Shown one piece after another: positions 9,262-16,415 of a stretch of 64,000 bases of DNA. The stretch spans positions 515,198 to 579,197 of the forward strand of contig JABSRD010000001.1 of NCBI GenBank assembly GCA_013215285.1, given 5' to 3'. A model generated the notes under the pieces. The model was not told the DNA's origin, searched no databases, and saw only the letters and a program-made list of their open reading frames with translations. The translations under genes were made by a program, and so were the position numbers. Each line of letters opens with the position of its first letter. Within the stretch, counting starts at the first letter, position 1. This DNA is from Candidatus Nitrosopumilus sp. GTDB lineage: Archaea; Thermoproteota; Nitrososphaeria; Nitrososphaerales; Nitrosopumilaceae.

Positions 9262-10427
9262 TTTATCTAGATAATGCTGCATCTACTCAAATCCATGATG
9301 ATGTTTTAGATTCCATGCTACCCTATCTTAAAGAGCAATATGGTAATCCCTCATCACTTCATCGTTACGGTAGGCTAGCTCATAAAGCAATTGAAAAAGC
9401 AAGAAAACAAATTGCTTCTCTAATTAATGCAGATCCTTCTGAAATCTTGATTACTTCTGGTGGTACAGAATCAAACAATACTGCATTGAATGGAATGCTG
9501 ATGAAAAATACATCTAGTCAAATTATTACGTCATCTATTGAACATGATGCAATTTTGGAACCTTGTAAAAGACTATCCAAAAATGGATTCAATGTTGATT
9601 ATCTCCCAGTTGATAAATTTGGTATGATCTCTTTATCTGATCTAAAAAATCATATTTCTGAAAAAACTAGTCTTGTTTCAATAATGTTTGGCAATAATGA
9701 AGTTGGCACTATTCAACCAATATCTGAAATTGCTAAAATATGCCATGAATATAATGTTCCTTTTCATACTGATGCTGTACAAGCAATTGGCAAAATTCCA
9801 ATCGATGTCAAAGAATTACGAGTAGATTTACTGTCTATTTCATCTCACAAACTTTACGGCCCTAAAGGGATAGGTGCATTGTACATCAAAAATGGTATCA
9901 ACATTAATCCCGTTATTTTGGGCGGTGGACAAGAGCATGGATTACGTTCTGGAACTGAAAATGTTGCTAATATTGTAGGTTTTGGCAAAGCATGTGAAAT
10001 TGCAAAAAATAATCTATATGAAAATATATCCCATGTAAAAAATCTTCGAGATTTTTTAGTTGAAAAGGTATTGAATGAAATTTCTTTAGTTACTCTTAAT
10101 GGTCATCATGATATCCGATTGCCAAATAATGCCCATTTTACATTCCTTGGTGTTAATGGGGAGGATTTGTTGATCAAACTTGACGAGTATGGCGTTGCAG
10201 CTTCTACTGGTTCTGCATGTTCTGTTAATACACAAAAAGCTTCACATGTTTTACAAGCAATGAATTTTTCACATGAACAAATCACAGGTTCACTGCGATT
10301 AACTACTGGGATATTCAATAATCAGCAAGAAATTGAACAAACAATAGATATTATAAAAAAAGTAGTAGAAGAACTCCGTTCAGTTTCCCCCTTTAAAGAA
10401 AAATATTCTTTTATTTCTAAAAACTAA
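9258..10427 (+). CDS. Cysteine desulfurase (NifS/IscS type)
   Basis: A PLP-dependent enzyme of 389 aa that releases sulfur from cysteine. The N-terminus reads IYLDNAAST as in NifS/IscS. TSGGTESNN binds PLP phosphate, TDAVQAIGK precedes the Schiff-base lysine in SSHKLYGPKG, and the sulfur-carrying loop is in ASTGSACSV. The start is TTG at 9258, overlapping the larE stop (TTGA); no ATG could serve without losing the first conserved strand. The translational coupling to larE suggests it supplies sulfur to LarE or to its cluster, although it may also be the general Fe-S desulfurase. It meets the PEFG gene tail-to-tail with a 4-bp overlap. Confidence 0.9.
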   Translation: MIYLDNAASTQIHDDVLDSMLPYLKEQYGNPSSLHRYGRLAHKAIEKARKQIASLINADPSEILITSGGTESNNTALNGMLMKNTSSQIITSSIEHDAILEPCKRLSKNGFNVDYLPVDKFGMISLSDLKNHISEKTSLVSIMFGNNEVGTIQPISEIAKICHEYNVPFHTDAVQAIGKIPIDVKELRVDLLSISSHKLYGPKGIGALYIKNGININPVILGGGQEHGLRSGTENVANIVGFGKACEIAKNNLYENISHVKNLRDFLVEKVLNEISLVTLNGHHDIRLPNNAHFTFLGVNGEDLLIKLDEYGVAASTGSACSVNTQKASHVLQAMNFSHEQITGSLRLTTGIFNNQQEIEQTIDIIKKVVEELRSVSPFKEKYSFISKN

Positions 10428-11227
10428 ATCTTGATTTGTAATTTACTTTTAGATATAAAAATTATTGTCATGATTCCTATGATCATCATAGCCATTGCAA
10501 TTGCCCCAAATTCTGGAATTACATAAGTTCCAATAATTTCAATATCTGAATCACCATTTTCAAAATTAATTGTTATTACTCTGGAATCTGAATGTACCAC
10601 TGATTCTTGATATGCAACTTCTATACCATCAATTAGAATGATGAATGTGTCATCTTTACCATCTTGTTTTTCAGCACCAATAAACTCTCTAGGTAAATCT
10701 AATGATATTACTCCTTCATCAGTTGACTCAATTTGCACTATAATTGCAAAAATATCTGAATCAACTATCATATCTTTCACAGTACCACCTTTGATGGTAT
10801 ATTCCACATCAAATGTTCCACTACTTCCTGCATCTACTTCAAAATTAGTTGTAGTTTCAATTGATTCTGATTTTGGAGTATAACTAAATTCAGATTCTGC
10901 AATGTTTCCTTCACCATATGACACTCTAACTGTATACGTTCCAACCTTTTTCCATAATGGACCTTCAGCAATTACTGTATGTGAATAACTTCCGTCTTGC
11001 GCGACTACAATCTGTGCAATATCTACAAGATTTCCTTCAGAAAATAATTGCAATGTAATTGGTGTTTCACCTATTACCGTGGTCACCATTCCTGAAATAA
11101 CTATCGTATCACTTTCATCATAATTGTTATCATCTGTTTGAACTGAAATTAGTGATCCTTGTGCAAAAACTGTTCCAGTAGAAATTATTAGTAAAGATAT
11201 TAGACTGTAAACTATTCTATACTCCAC
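10424..11227 (-). CDS. PEFG-CTERM sorting-domain surface protein
   Basis: A 267-aa secreted protein: signal peptide (IVYSLISLLIISTGTVFAQ), one beta-sandwich domain opening SVQTDDNNYDESDTIVISG and containing GPLWKKVGTYTV, then a second beta-rich domain. It ends in VIPEFGAIAMAM, a transmembrane helix and a basic tail (SKSKLQIKI). PEFG plus helix plus basic tail is the thaumarchaeal PEFG-CTERM signal, thought to be processed by an archaeosortase. Its C-terminal DNA is divergent from the other three PEFG genes in this array. It is the last gene of the tandem minus-strand array. Confidence 0.85.
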   Translation of the reverse strand: MEYRIVYSLISLLIISTGTVFAQGSLISVQTDDNNYDESDTIVISGMVTTVIGETPITLQLFSEGNLVDIAQIVVAQDGSYSHTVIAEGPLWKKVGTYTVRVSYGEGNIAESEFSYTPKSESIETTTNFEVDAGSSGTFDVEYTIKGGTVKDMIVDSDIFAIIVQIESTDEGVISLDLPREFIGAEKQDGKDDTFIILIDGIEVAYQESVVHSDSRVITINFENGDSDIEIIGTYVIPEFGAIAMAMMIIGIMTIIFISKSKLQIKI

Positions 11228-11264
11228 AAAGTTTTCAATACTAGTTTCTATATTTCCTTTACTA

Positions 11265-11397
11265 TTAAAAATGAAAAAAAATTGTAATTTTAGTATCTTG
11301 GCATAATGCTAAGTCTTGACTTTGCAGAGATTGCAATTATTGAGATAATAGATACTGCTAGAATTATGGCTGCGATTGTACCAAATTCTGGTATTAC
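11265..11397. repeat. PEFG 3'-end homology block, copy A
   Basis: About 130 bp covering the intergenic TTAAAAATGAAAAAAAATTG and the coding 3' end of the PEFG gene at 11290. It differs from copy B by roughly one substitution over the coding part. Confidence 0.9.
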
Positions 11398-12165
11398 ATA
11401 GGTACCAATAATCTCAATTTGTTCAGCGCCAGCTGGGAACATAATTGTTACTTTGTTTGCAACAATTTCAATATCATCCCATTCTTCTCCATCTACTAGT
11501 ACCATGAAGATACCTTTTTGGATTGTTTTTGATGGGGTTACAGTTAATGTTCCATCATCATTGGCATTGATGTTAATGATAATTGAATTATCATCTGTAT
11601 TGAGAGTTGCACTTGTTACTATTCCACCTGAAATACTATATGGTATACATTGACCACTTGCAGATATTTCATTAGCACCACATTGTTTGTCTTGTGTTGA
11701 ATAGTCTGGTGTAAATGCAACTCCACCAGTTAGTTCAACTTTTGCACTGTTACTTTTTTCAACACTGCCATAGTTTACTTTAATGGTGTAGGTACCGTCA
11801 TATTTCCATAATGCACCTGCTGTGTTTAGTGTTGTCTCAAAACTACCATCACTTGCTAAATTGATTTGAGCAATTGTAACAATAGAATTTAGAGGACTCA
11901 CAACAGTTACTGTGATTGGAAATCCAGATACATTTGCTACTTGACCTTTTACCATAATTATCTCATTATGACTATAATCTGTTTTATCTGTCCAGACTGA
12001 TACTGGTATGTCTGCTAACAGCATTTTATGTGCTAGTTCTTTGGCATCTGCAGGAATCATTGTACCTCCTTCTTGATAATGCCCAGTAGCATATGCTGAT
12101 GACATGGTTAATGTACCGACTGTAAATAAAACGGCTAGTAGCGCGAACGAAGTACGGCTGTTCAT
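11290..12165 (-). CDS. PEFG-CTERM sorting-domain surface protein (array copy A)
   Basis: A 291-aa secreted protein with signal peptide (FALLAVLFTVGTLTMSSAYA), a beta-sandwich domain with VSVWTDKTDYSHNEIIMVKG and GALWKYDGTYTIKV, a CGANEISASGQC disulfide-like loop, a second beta domain and the PEFG-CTERM tail ending in a helix and RLSIMPRY. A minus-strand TATA-like sequence near 12198-12207 lies about 35-40 nt before the ATG. The last ~110 coding bases plus the following intergenic DNA are nearly identical to those of the genes at 12229 and 16314. Confidence 0.87.
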   Translation of the reverse strand: MNSRTSFALLAVLFTVGTLTMSSAYATGHYQEGGTMIPADAKELAHKMLLADIPVSVWTDKTDYSHNEIIMVKGQVANVSGFPITVTVVSPLNSIVTIAQINLASDGSFETTLNTAGALWKYDGTYTIKVNYGSVEKSNSAKVELTGGVAFTPDYSTQDKQCGANEISASGQCIPYSISGGIVTSATLNTDDNSIIININANDDGTLTVTPSKTIQKGIFMVLVDGEEWDDIEIVANKVTIMFPAGAEQIEIIGTYVIPEFGTIAAIILAVSIISIIAISAKSRLSIMPRY

Positions 12166-12202
12166 CTTGTTGCGATTTACACCCGTCTCTATTTATGTAT
12201 AC

Positions 12203-12336
12203 TTAAAAAATGAAAAAAAATTGTAATTTTAGTATCTTGGCATAATGCTAAGTCTTGACTTTGCAGAGATTGCAATTATTGAGATAATAGATACTGCTAG
12301 AATCATGGCTGCGATTGTACCAAATTCTGGTATTAC
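12203..12336. repeat. PEFG 3'-end homology block, copy B
   Basis: Near-identical to copy A (11265-11397) and copy C (16288-16415). It contains the downstream spacer and the coding segment for the PEFG motif, transmembrane helix and basic tail. Confidence 0.9.
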
Positions 12337-13074
12337 TTTACCATCTAGAATATCCACTACTATTGAATCAGAATAGTTTGGATTGTCATTTTGATATGCA
12401 GTTACAGAGTAATCTCCATTTTGTTTCCATAATGGTCCACCTACTATAATCTCAGCAGTGAATACTCCGTCAAGTGATGCTGATTCCTGAGCAGTTGTAA
12501 CCAAATTTCCATTTGGTGCAAATATCTGTATTACAACGGCTTGACTAAATCTGTCAGTTATTCCAGTAACTGTGAATCTGTCATCTCCATTTACAAAACT
12601 TGCTGCGTCAAGTTCAAGTCCTGCATCTCTTGTAACGACATTTGGAACAAAAATTCCTGTGTCTAAAGTAGATTCAGTATCAGAAGTTTTTTCAGTCATA
12701 CCGTTGTTCACTTGAACATCGACAGTTAATGTAAAAATTCCTTGACCTTGCTTAGCTTGAATTGTATAGTATCCGTCTTCCTTCCATAAACCAACTTTGA
12801 ATTTTGCATCAAAGTTTCCATTTTCATCTGGTGTTACCTGATCTATGGCTACTACATTATTTCCACTAGGAGATGTTACTCTAAATGTAACATCTGTATA
12901 TCCTGAAGATGTCATACCTGTTACTGTAACGGTATCTGAACCTTTATCTGCAGTAGCTGTAATACTCATTCCTTGAGATTGAGCAAAAGCATCTTGCTGA
13001 ATTGAAGCCATTGAAACTAATGACAGTGCCATAAGCATTATTGCAATTGATGTTGTAGAACGTTTAAAATTCAT
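12229..13074 (-). CDS. PEFG-CTERM sorting-domain surface protein (array copy B)
   Basis: Secreted protein with two related beta-sandwich repeats (each with GxxDxVTVTG- and GLWKEDGYY/GPLWKQNGDY-like phrases) and the PEFG-CTERM tail VIPEFGTIAAMI...RLSIMPRY. I prefer the ATG at 13074 (281 aa, MNFKRSTTS leading a clean signal peptide ending AFAQ) over the ATG at 13089. The TATA-like TTTAAATATAC at about 13103-13113 would place transcription start near 13083, downstream of the earlier ATG. The transposable element begins at 13120, immediately upstream of this TATA box, so the promoter's upstream flank has been replaced. Confidence 0.87.
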   Translation of the reverse strand: MNFKRSTTSIAIMLMALSLVSMASIQQDAFAQSQGMSITATADKGSDTVTVTGMTSSGYTDVTFRVTSPSGNNVVAIDQVTPDENGNFDAKFKVGLWKEDGYYTIQAKQGQGIFTLTVDVQVNNGMTEKTSDTESTLDTGIFVPNVVTRDAGLELDAASFVNGDDRFTVTGITDRFSQAVVIQIFAPNGNLVTTAQESASLDGVFTAEIIVGGPLWKQNGDYSVTAYQNDNPNYSDSIVVDILDGKVIPEFGTIAAMILAVSIISIIAISAKSRLSIMPRY

Positions 13075-13119
13075 TCTAATTGAAACCATATATCTCGGTA
13101 TTTATGTATATTTAAAAAA

Positions 13120-13144
13120 GGTTCTGTCGGGTTGACGGGAGCTA
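13120..13144. repeat. Left terminal inverted repeat of the element
   Basis: 25 bp starting GGTTCTGTCGGGTTGACGGG. Pairs with 16263-16287 with two mismatches. The first bases, GGTTCTGT, resemble ends of IS6-family elements. Confidence 0.88.
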
Positions 13145-13146
13145 CG

Positions 13147-14268
13147 TTAGATTGAATTTTCCTTGTAAAGACTAGAATTTTGAATTAATGTAATCCATTT
13201 GTTTCTTCCATCCACTTCAATCATATCTGCTTGAGCTGGTGTCTTTCCCTTTAATGCACCGTGTTTCTTTGTGAAATTATAGTAAACTTTCATTCCATGT
13301 ATGATAGGCGTATCAATCTTCTTTAGACCTCGAAATACTTTCTCACGGTCTCGTATCTCACCATTCAAACGCTCCATTTTGTTGTTGTTCATGTCTCCCT
13401 TTAGGTGAATATGTCTAGTGTGAATAGTCTTTTTTCCAAATATTCTTTTTGATGATTTCATGTATGCTGGCAATCCATCCGTGATGAAACGCGTAGGATT
13501 CTTACCGATTGTCTCTTTTGTTAGTTTTAACAGATTGTCTGCATTATGCTGAAACTTTGTATCTGCCATGTCACTAGCCAACCAGTAACGCGTATCATCA
13601 TCCATACTGGCAAAAAGATAATTCTGTTTTCCTGCAATTTTTATCCAAATTTCATCGGCTCTTACCATTACTCTTTCGTTGGTTCTTGGTACAATTTCAT
13701 TTAGATAATTATTAACCATTGTAGAGTATTTTGTTATCCAGTCATAGATGGAACTATGATCAACGTCAATACCCAACATATCAAAATTACATTCAATATC
13801 TCTAACACTCATTCCCTGATAATACATTTGAAGAGCTTGTGTTATGGTTCTTGAATCATATCTCATCTTTTCAAACCCAAAGTTAGCAGTAAATCTTTTC
13901 TTACAGTCAAGACACGCGTATCGTTGAATCTTGCCTTTTTTGGTGGTACGCGTTCCAGATTTCTTTATTTTGCCTGAATCACAATATTTACACAATTTTA
14001 GTTTTGTGCGTTCCATGATTCTAAATGTATTGTTACGATAGCATTTGTTCTTCTTGATGATCTCTAATACTATCTTGATGTGCTTACAGTCTGCCTTTCT
14101 ACATAAATGGTCTTTGCATTCACAGATTAAACCGTTATCAGTCTTTGATACAGTGTAATAATTTTCTGGGTTTGTTTGTGATCTTACTGTAAACTTGTTT
14201 GGTTCTAGTTGCGAACAATGACCTTTTGTTTCCATCATTAATTTTGCTCTTTGTTTTCTTGCATTCAT
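13147..14268 (-). CDS. IS6/IS240-like DDE transposase
   Basis: A 373-aa transposase. The N-terminal ~65 residues contain a SWIM-type zinc-binding pattern (CECKDHLCRKADCKH). A zinc ribbon follows (CKYC...CLDC), then a helix-turn-helix-like stretch (QGMSVRDIECNFDML, HSSIYDWITKY), and a DDE catalytic domain with VRADEIW, FITDGLPAY and the terminal Glu in MERLNGEIRDRE. The domain arrangement fits the DDE_Tnp_IS240 group of the IS6 family. It is intact, with no frameshift, so it could be active. It ends 27 bp inside the left inverted repeat. Confidence 0.88.
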   Translation of the reverse strand: MNARKQRAKLMMETKGHCSQLEPNKFTVRSQTNPENYYTVSKTDNGLICECKDHLCRKADCKHIKIVLEIIKKNKCYRNNTFRIMERTKLKLCKYCDSGKIKKSGTRTTKKGKIQRYACLDCKKRFTANFGFEKMRYDSRTITQALQMYYQGMSVRDIECNFDMLGIDVDHSSIYDWITKYSTMVNNYLNEIVPRTNERVMVRADEIWIKIAGKQNYLFASMDDDTRYWLASDMADTKFQHNADNLLKLTKETIGKNPTRFITDGLPAYMKSSKRIFGKKTIHTRHIHLKGDMNNNKMERLNGEIRDREKVFRGLKKIDTPIIHGMKVYYNFTKKHGALKGKTPAQADMIEVDGRNKWITLIQNSSLYKENSI

Positions 14269-14356
14269 ATAATAATATTATCCGTTCGGTTATATAATAT
14301 TTACTTAACCGAATGGTTACGATAAATTTAATTAATCTGTTATTGTAGATTGTTTT

Positions 14357-14533
14357 ATGACAAAATGGAAAAAAGGTGCAACAGAGTTTGAAATGAACGT
14401 AATTGATGACCGTAAAGGTAGTCGTTATGTAAGAATACCAAAACCACTTGATGAGAAATTAGGCAATCCTGAAAAGATAAAATTTGTGATTAAAAATGAC
14501 AAAATTTCAATTACAGGCAAACTGAATACATAA
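14357..14533 (+). CDS. Small AbrB/SpoVT-like DNA-binding protein
   Basis: A 58-aa protein transcribed divergently from the transposase. The stretch GSRYVRIPKPLDEKLGNPEKIKFVIKNDKISITG follows the AbrB swapped-hairpin pattern (strand, IPK, helix ending KLG, strand pair). Such proteins are DNA-binding transition regulators or antitoxins. Its place opposite the transposase promoter suggests it regulates transposition, which is an inference. No toxin-like neighbour is recognisable directly after it. Confidence 0.6.
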   Translation: MTKWKKGATEFEMNVIDDRKGSRYVRIPKPLDEKLGNPEKIKFVIKNDKISITGKLNT

Positions 14534-14652
14534 GATCTAATGTAGTGGATGTATTTACCACAAGACTTTAGGGATGAACCCCGAATTACAATATCAGAAG
14601 ATGACAAATGCAATTAGATTTTAATTCATGTCCCGTCTGAAAATACCTTTAT

Positions 14653-14677
14653 CAGGTCTCGATAATGCAACAGAACC
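14653..14677. repeat. Internal degenerate element end
   Basis: Matches the right inverted repeat in 19 of 25 positions and has the same orientation. Read on the minus strand it begins GGTTCTGTTGCATTATCG, which is closer to the classical IS6-family end (GGTTCTGTTGCAAA) than the outer ends are. It may be the right end of a shorter element, 13120-14677. Confidence 0.6.
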
Positions 14678-14709
14678 AAAAAATCATTATTACTAAATAG
14701 TGATTTTTT
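14678..14709. repeat. 14-bp inverted repeat (hairpin) at internal element end
   Basis: AAAAAATCATTATT and AATAGTGATTTTTT form a stem with one wobble pair around a 4-nt loop. The T-run on either strand could act as a bidirectional terminator; it abuts the internal element end. Confidence 0.55.
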
Positions 14710-14799
14710 ATGGGATCTATACACAACAAACAAAACCACATTGTTTGTTTAATTCATTCATATAGAACTGCTTTTAATCCAGATTGGTGTATACTTAAC

Positions 14800-14985
14800 A
14801 TGGCAAAAATAAAATTCAGACATATTGTTCAATTCCCATCTGTAGATTGTACTGAAAGAGGTTTTGAAACTTTATGTTCTTCACAAAATGGGTTTTCGTA
14901 TCTGGGCGACAATAAATATGAAATTAACACAAACCAGAAAAATGCTCTAGATATACAGGGAATTCCATACAAAACACTCCCTTAA
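14800..14985 (+). CDS. Small passenger protein of unknown function
   Basis: A 61-aa protein from the ATG at 14800 (MAKIKFRHIVQFPSVDC...), with a TTTTAAT-like element about 27 nt upstream. An in-frame ATG at 14710 would add 30 residues of poor composition and lies inside the hairpin, so I prefer the later start. No family recognised. It is followed after 5 nt by the next passenger gene. Confidence 0.45.
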   Translation: MAKIKFRHIVQFPSVDCTERGFETLCSSQNGFSYLGDNKYEINTNQKNALDIQGIPYKTLP

Positions 14986-14990
14986 TTTTT

Positions 14991-15353
14991 GTGATTAAAA
15001 TGAGTTCTTTTCCAATTATTGTTCAAATGGATATTATTTTTTCAAGAACAAAAAATTTTAAAAATGCAAAAATAGGGAAAACATTTCATAAAATTATCGA
15101 AGAATCTATTTCAAATTTAAAACCTAATGGGGACGGACCAATAAAAAGCCAAATACGTATGGCAAAATGTTATATTCGTAATAATGCCGCAACTGAATTT
15201 ACTTGGACATTAAATTTATCGGTCTCTAAACTAAATGAAGAAATTACAAAATCATTAATGGAATTAAGAAGTGGTATTAAGAAAGATTTTGAGAAATGGG
15301 GAAAGTATCATGTAATACTAAAACAAATGACAGCAATCTCTGCACTAGAATAA
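14991..15353 (+). CDS. Passenger protein of unknown function
   Basis: 120 aa from GTG at 14991, or 117 from ATG at 15000 (MSSFPIIVQMDIIFSRT). It is basic, predicted soluble, with an alternating pattern in KSQIRMAKCYIRNNAATEFTWTLNLSVSK suggestive of beta-strands and a helical C-terminus. Probably co-transcribed with the gene at 14800. Its stop abuts the third end-like sequence (15351-15375). Confidence 0.5.
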   Translation: MIKMSSFPIIVQMDIIFSRTKNFKNAKIGKTFHKIIEESISNLKPNGDGPIKSQIRMAKCYIRNNAATEFTWTLNLSVSKLNEEITKSLMELRSGIKKDFEKWGKYHVILKQMTAISALE

Positions 15354-15375
15354 CACCCGAAGATTACACAGAACC
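15351..15375. repeat. Second internal end-like sequence
   Basis: 17 of 25 positions match the right inverted repeat (CACCCGAAGATTACACAGAACC). Weaker than the copy at 14677, but placed exactly at the boundary between the small genes and the NurA-like gene. Confidence 0.35.
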
Positions 15376-15378
15376 CCT

Positions 15379-16215
15379 TTATTCCAACAGGTCACGCGAA
15401 CCTATCTCATTTGTTAATCCCAAAACATGAACCAAATTCTCTAGATTTGCTGAGCTAATCTTACATTCATTATGTGCCATTTTAAGCGAACGCGGATAAC
15501 CCCCTACACTTTCAGACAATAACGCATCCATGATTTTCTTAATGTCATTTTCAGTGTGATCACCACCCATTAATTCAATTTTCATTAATGGTGTATCTTC
15601 ACTTAGACGCGCGTATGTTGATGTGATAAGTTGTGAGTGTCCATGTGAAGAATCAACAAAGAGTTTACTAAATCCTGTTTTCCTTACTGCATGATTATAA
15701 TAGAAAATATCCCCAGCAATAGAGTCATATTTCTCAAACTGCTTACGCGAGTTTGATGTTTTCCCAATAAAGACTACATTGTTATTTTTGGTCAAAACTC
15801 CTTTTACGTTTCTTAATGGAGTAAGTTTTGATGTAAAATGTGAATATAGTGAACCGTCCATTAAAACATAATCAGCATGATCTGTTGTTTGTTCACACGC
15901 GTCAATTTCCATCTTTGCAGCTTGTTTAGATATTTCCTCATTTTCTCTGCCTAAACCAACTTTAAATTCACGCGCGCGCGTTTCATTTTTTATATTTATT
16001 GAGATTACATCTGTAGCCCACAAAAATAACCCCTGATATTTTTTGGTGTTAAAACTACTGTCAATCCCAAAAAGATTACTTTTTTTCTTTGTTGGCGCGT
16101 AAGTTATCCAATTCTCTTTTGCCTTCTTTGTAATATCATCAAATTTTTTATCCTTTAGAATGGATGTTATTTCTTCTCTGTTTTTCACTACAAATTCAGT
16201 GATTTCTTTTAGCAT
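15379..16215 (-). CDS. NurA-like nuclease
   Basis: A 278-aa protein with the RNase-H-like NurA layout. There is an Asp in GIDSSFN (D52), an Asp in YVLMDGSLYS (D120), a Lys in FIGKTSNSR (K152), and a C-terminal PRSLKMAHNECKIS whose His (H248) matches the late conserved His of NurA. NurA proteins are 5'-3' exonucleases that work with the HerA helicase in end resection. No HerA gene is near, and the protein is shorter than chromosomal NurA (usually 330-400 aa). Being inside a transposable element is unusual; roles in end processing, in repair of the donor site or in defence are all inference. Confidence 0.65.
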   Translation of the reverse strand: MLKEITEFVVKNREEITSILKDKKFDDITKKAKENWITYAPTKKKSNLFGIDSSFNTKKYQGLFLWATDVISINIKNETRAREFKVGLGRENEEISKQAAKMEIDACEQTTDHADYVLMDGSLYSHFTSKLTPLRNVKGVLTKNNNVVFIGKTSNSRKQFEKYDSIAGDIFYYNHAVRKTGFSKLFVDSSHGHSQLITSTYARLSEDTPLMKIELMGGDHTENDIKKIMDALLSESVGGYPRSLKMAHNECKISSANLENLVHVLGLTNEIGSRDLLE

Positions 16216-16262
16216 GAAAAAAATTTAGGTTATTCATTAATTAATTGATCCACGCGCGTTTT

Positions 16263-16287
16263 TAGCTCCCGATAACCCGACAGAACC
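16263..16287. repeat. Right terminal inverted repeat of the element
   Basis: 25 bp ending CCCGACAGAACC. Inverted match (23/25) to the left end at 13120-13144, followed directly by the TTAAAAAA target duplication. Confidence 0.88.
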
Positions 16288-16415
16288 TTAAAAAATGAAA
16301 AAAAATTGTAATTTTAGTATCTTGGCATAATGCTAAGTCTTGACTTTGCAGAGATTGCAATTATTGAGATAATTGCTACTGCTAGAATCATGGCTGCGAT
16401 TGTACCAAATTCTGG
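16288..16415. repeat. PEFG 3'-end homology block, copy C
   Basis: Third copy of the block at 11265 and 12203, starting at the element's target duplication. A few substitutions separate it from copy B (ATTGCT against ATAGAT near 16374). Confidence 0.9.

Larger units (their letters stand above)
13120..16287. mobile_element. IS6-like transposable element with passenger genes
   Basis: A 3,168-bp element. The left end reads GGTTCTGTCGGGTT and the right end is its inverted repeat; 23 of 25 terminal bases match. An identical 8-bp sequence TTAAAAAA lies directly outside both ends (13112-13119 and 16288-16295), a target-site duplication of the size usual for the IS6 family. Removing the element and one duplication restores a spacer matching the intact one between array copies A and B (12191-12230). 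Contents: transposase (13147), AbrB-like protein (14357), two small genes (14800, 14991) and a NurA-like nuclease (15379). Two further degenerate end-like sequences occur inside, at 14677 and 15375. Confidence 0.85.
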
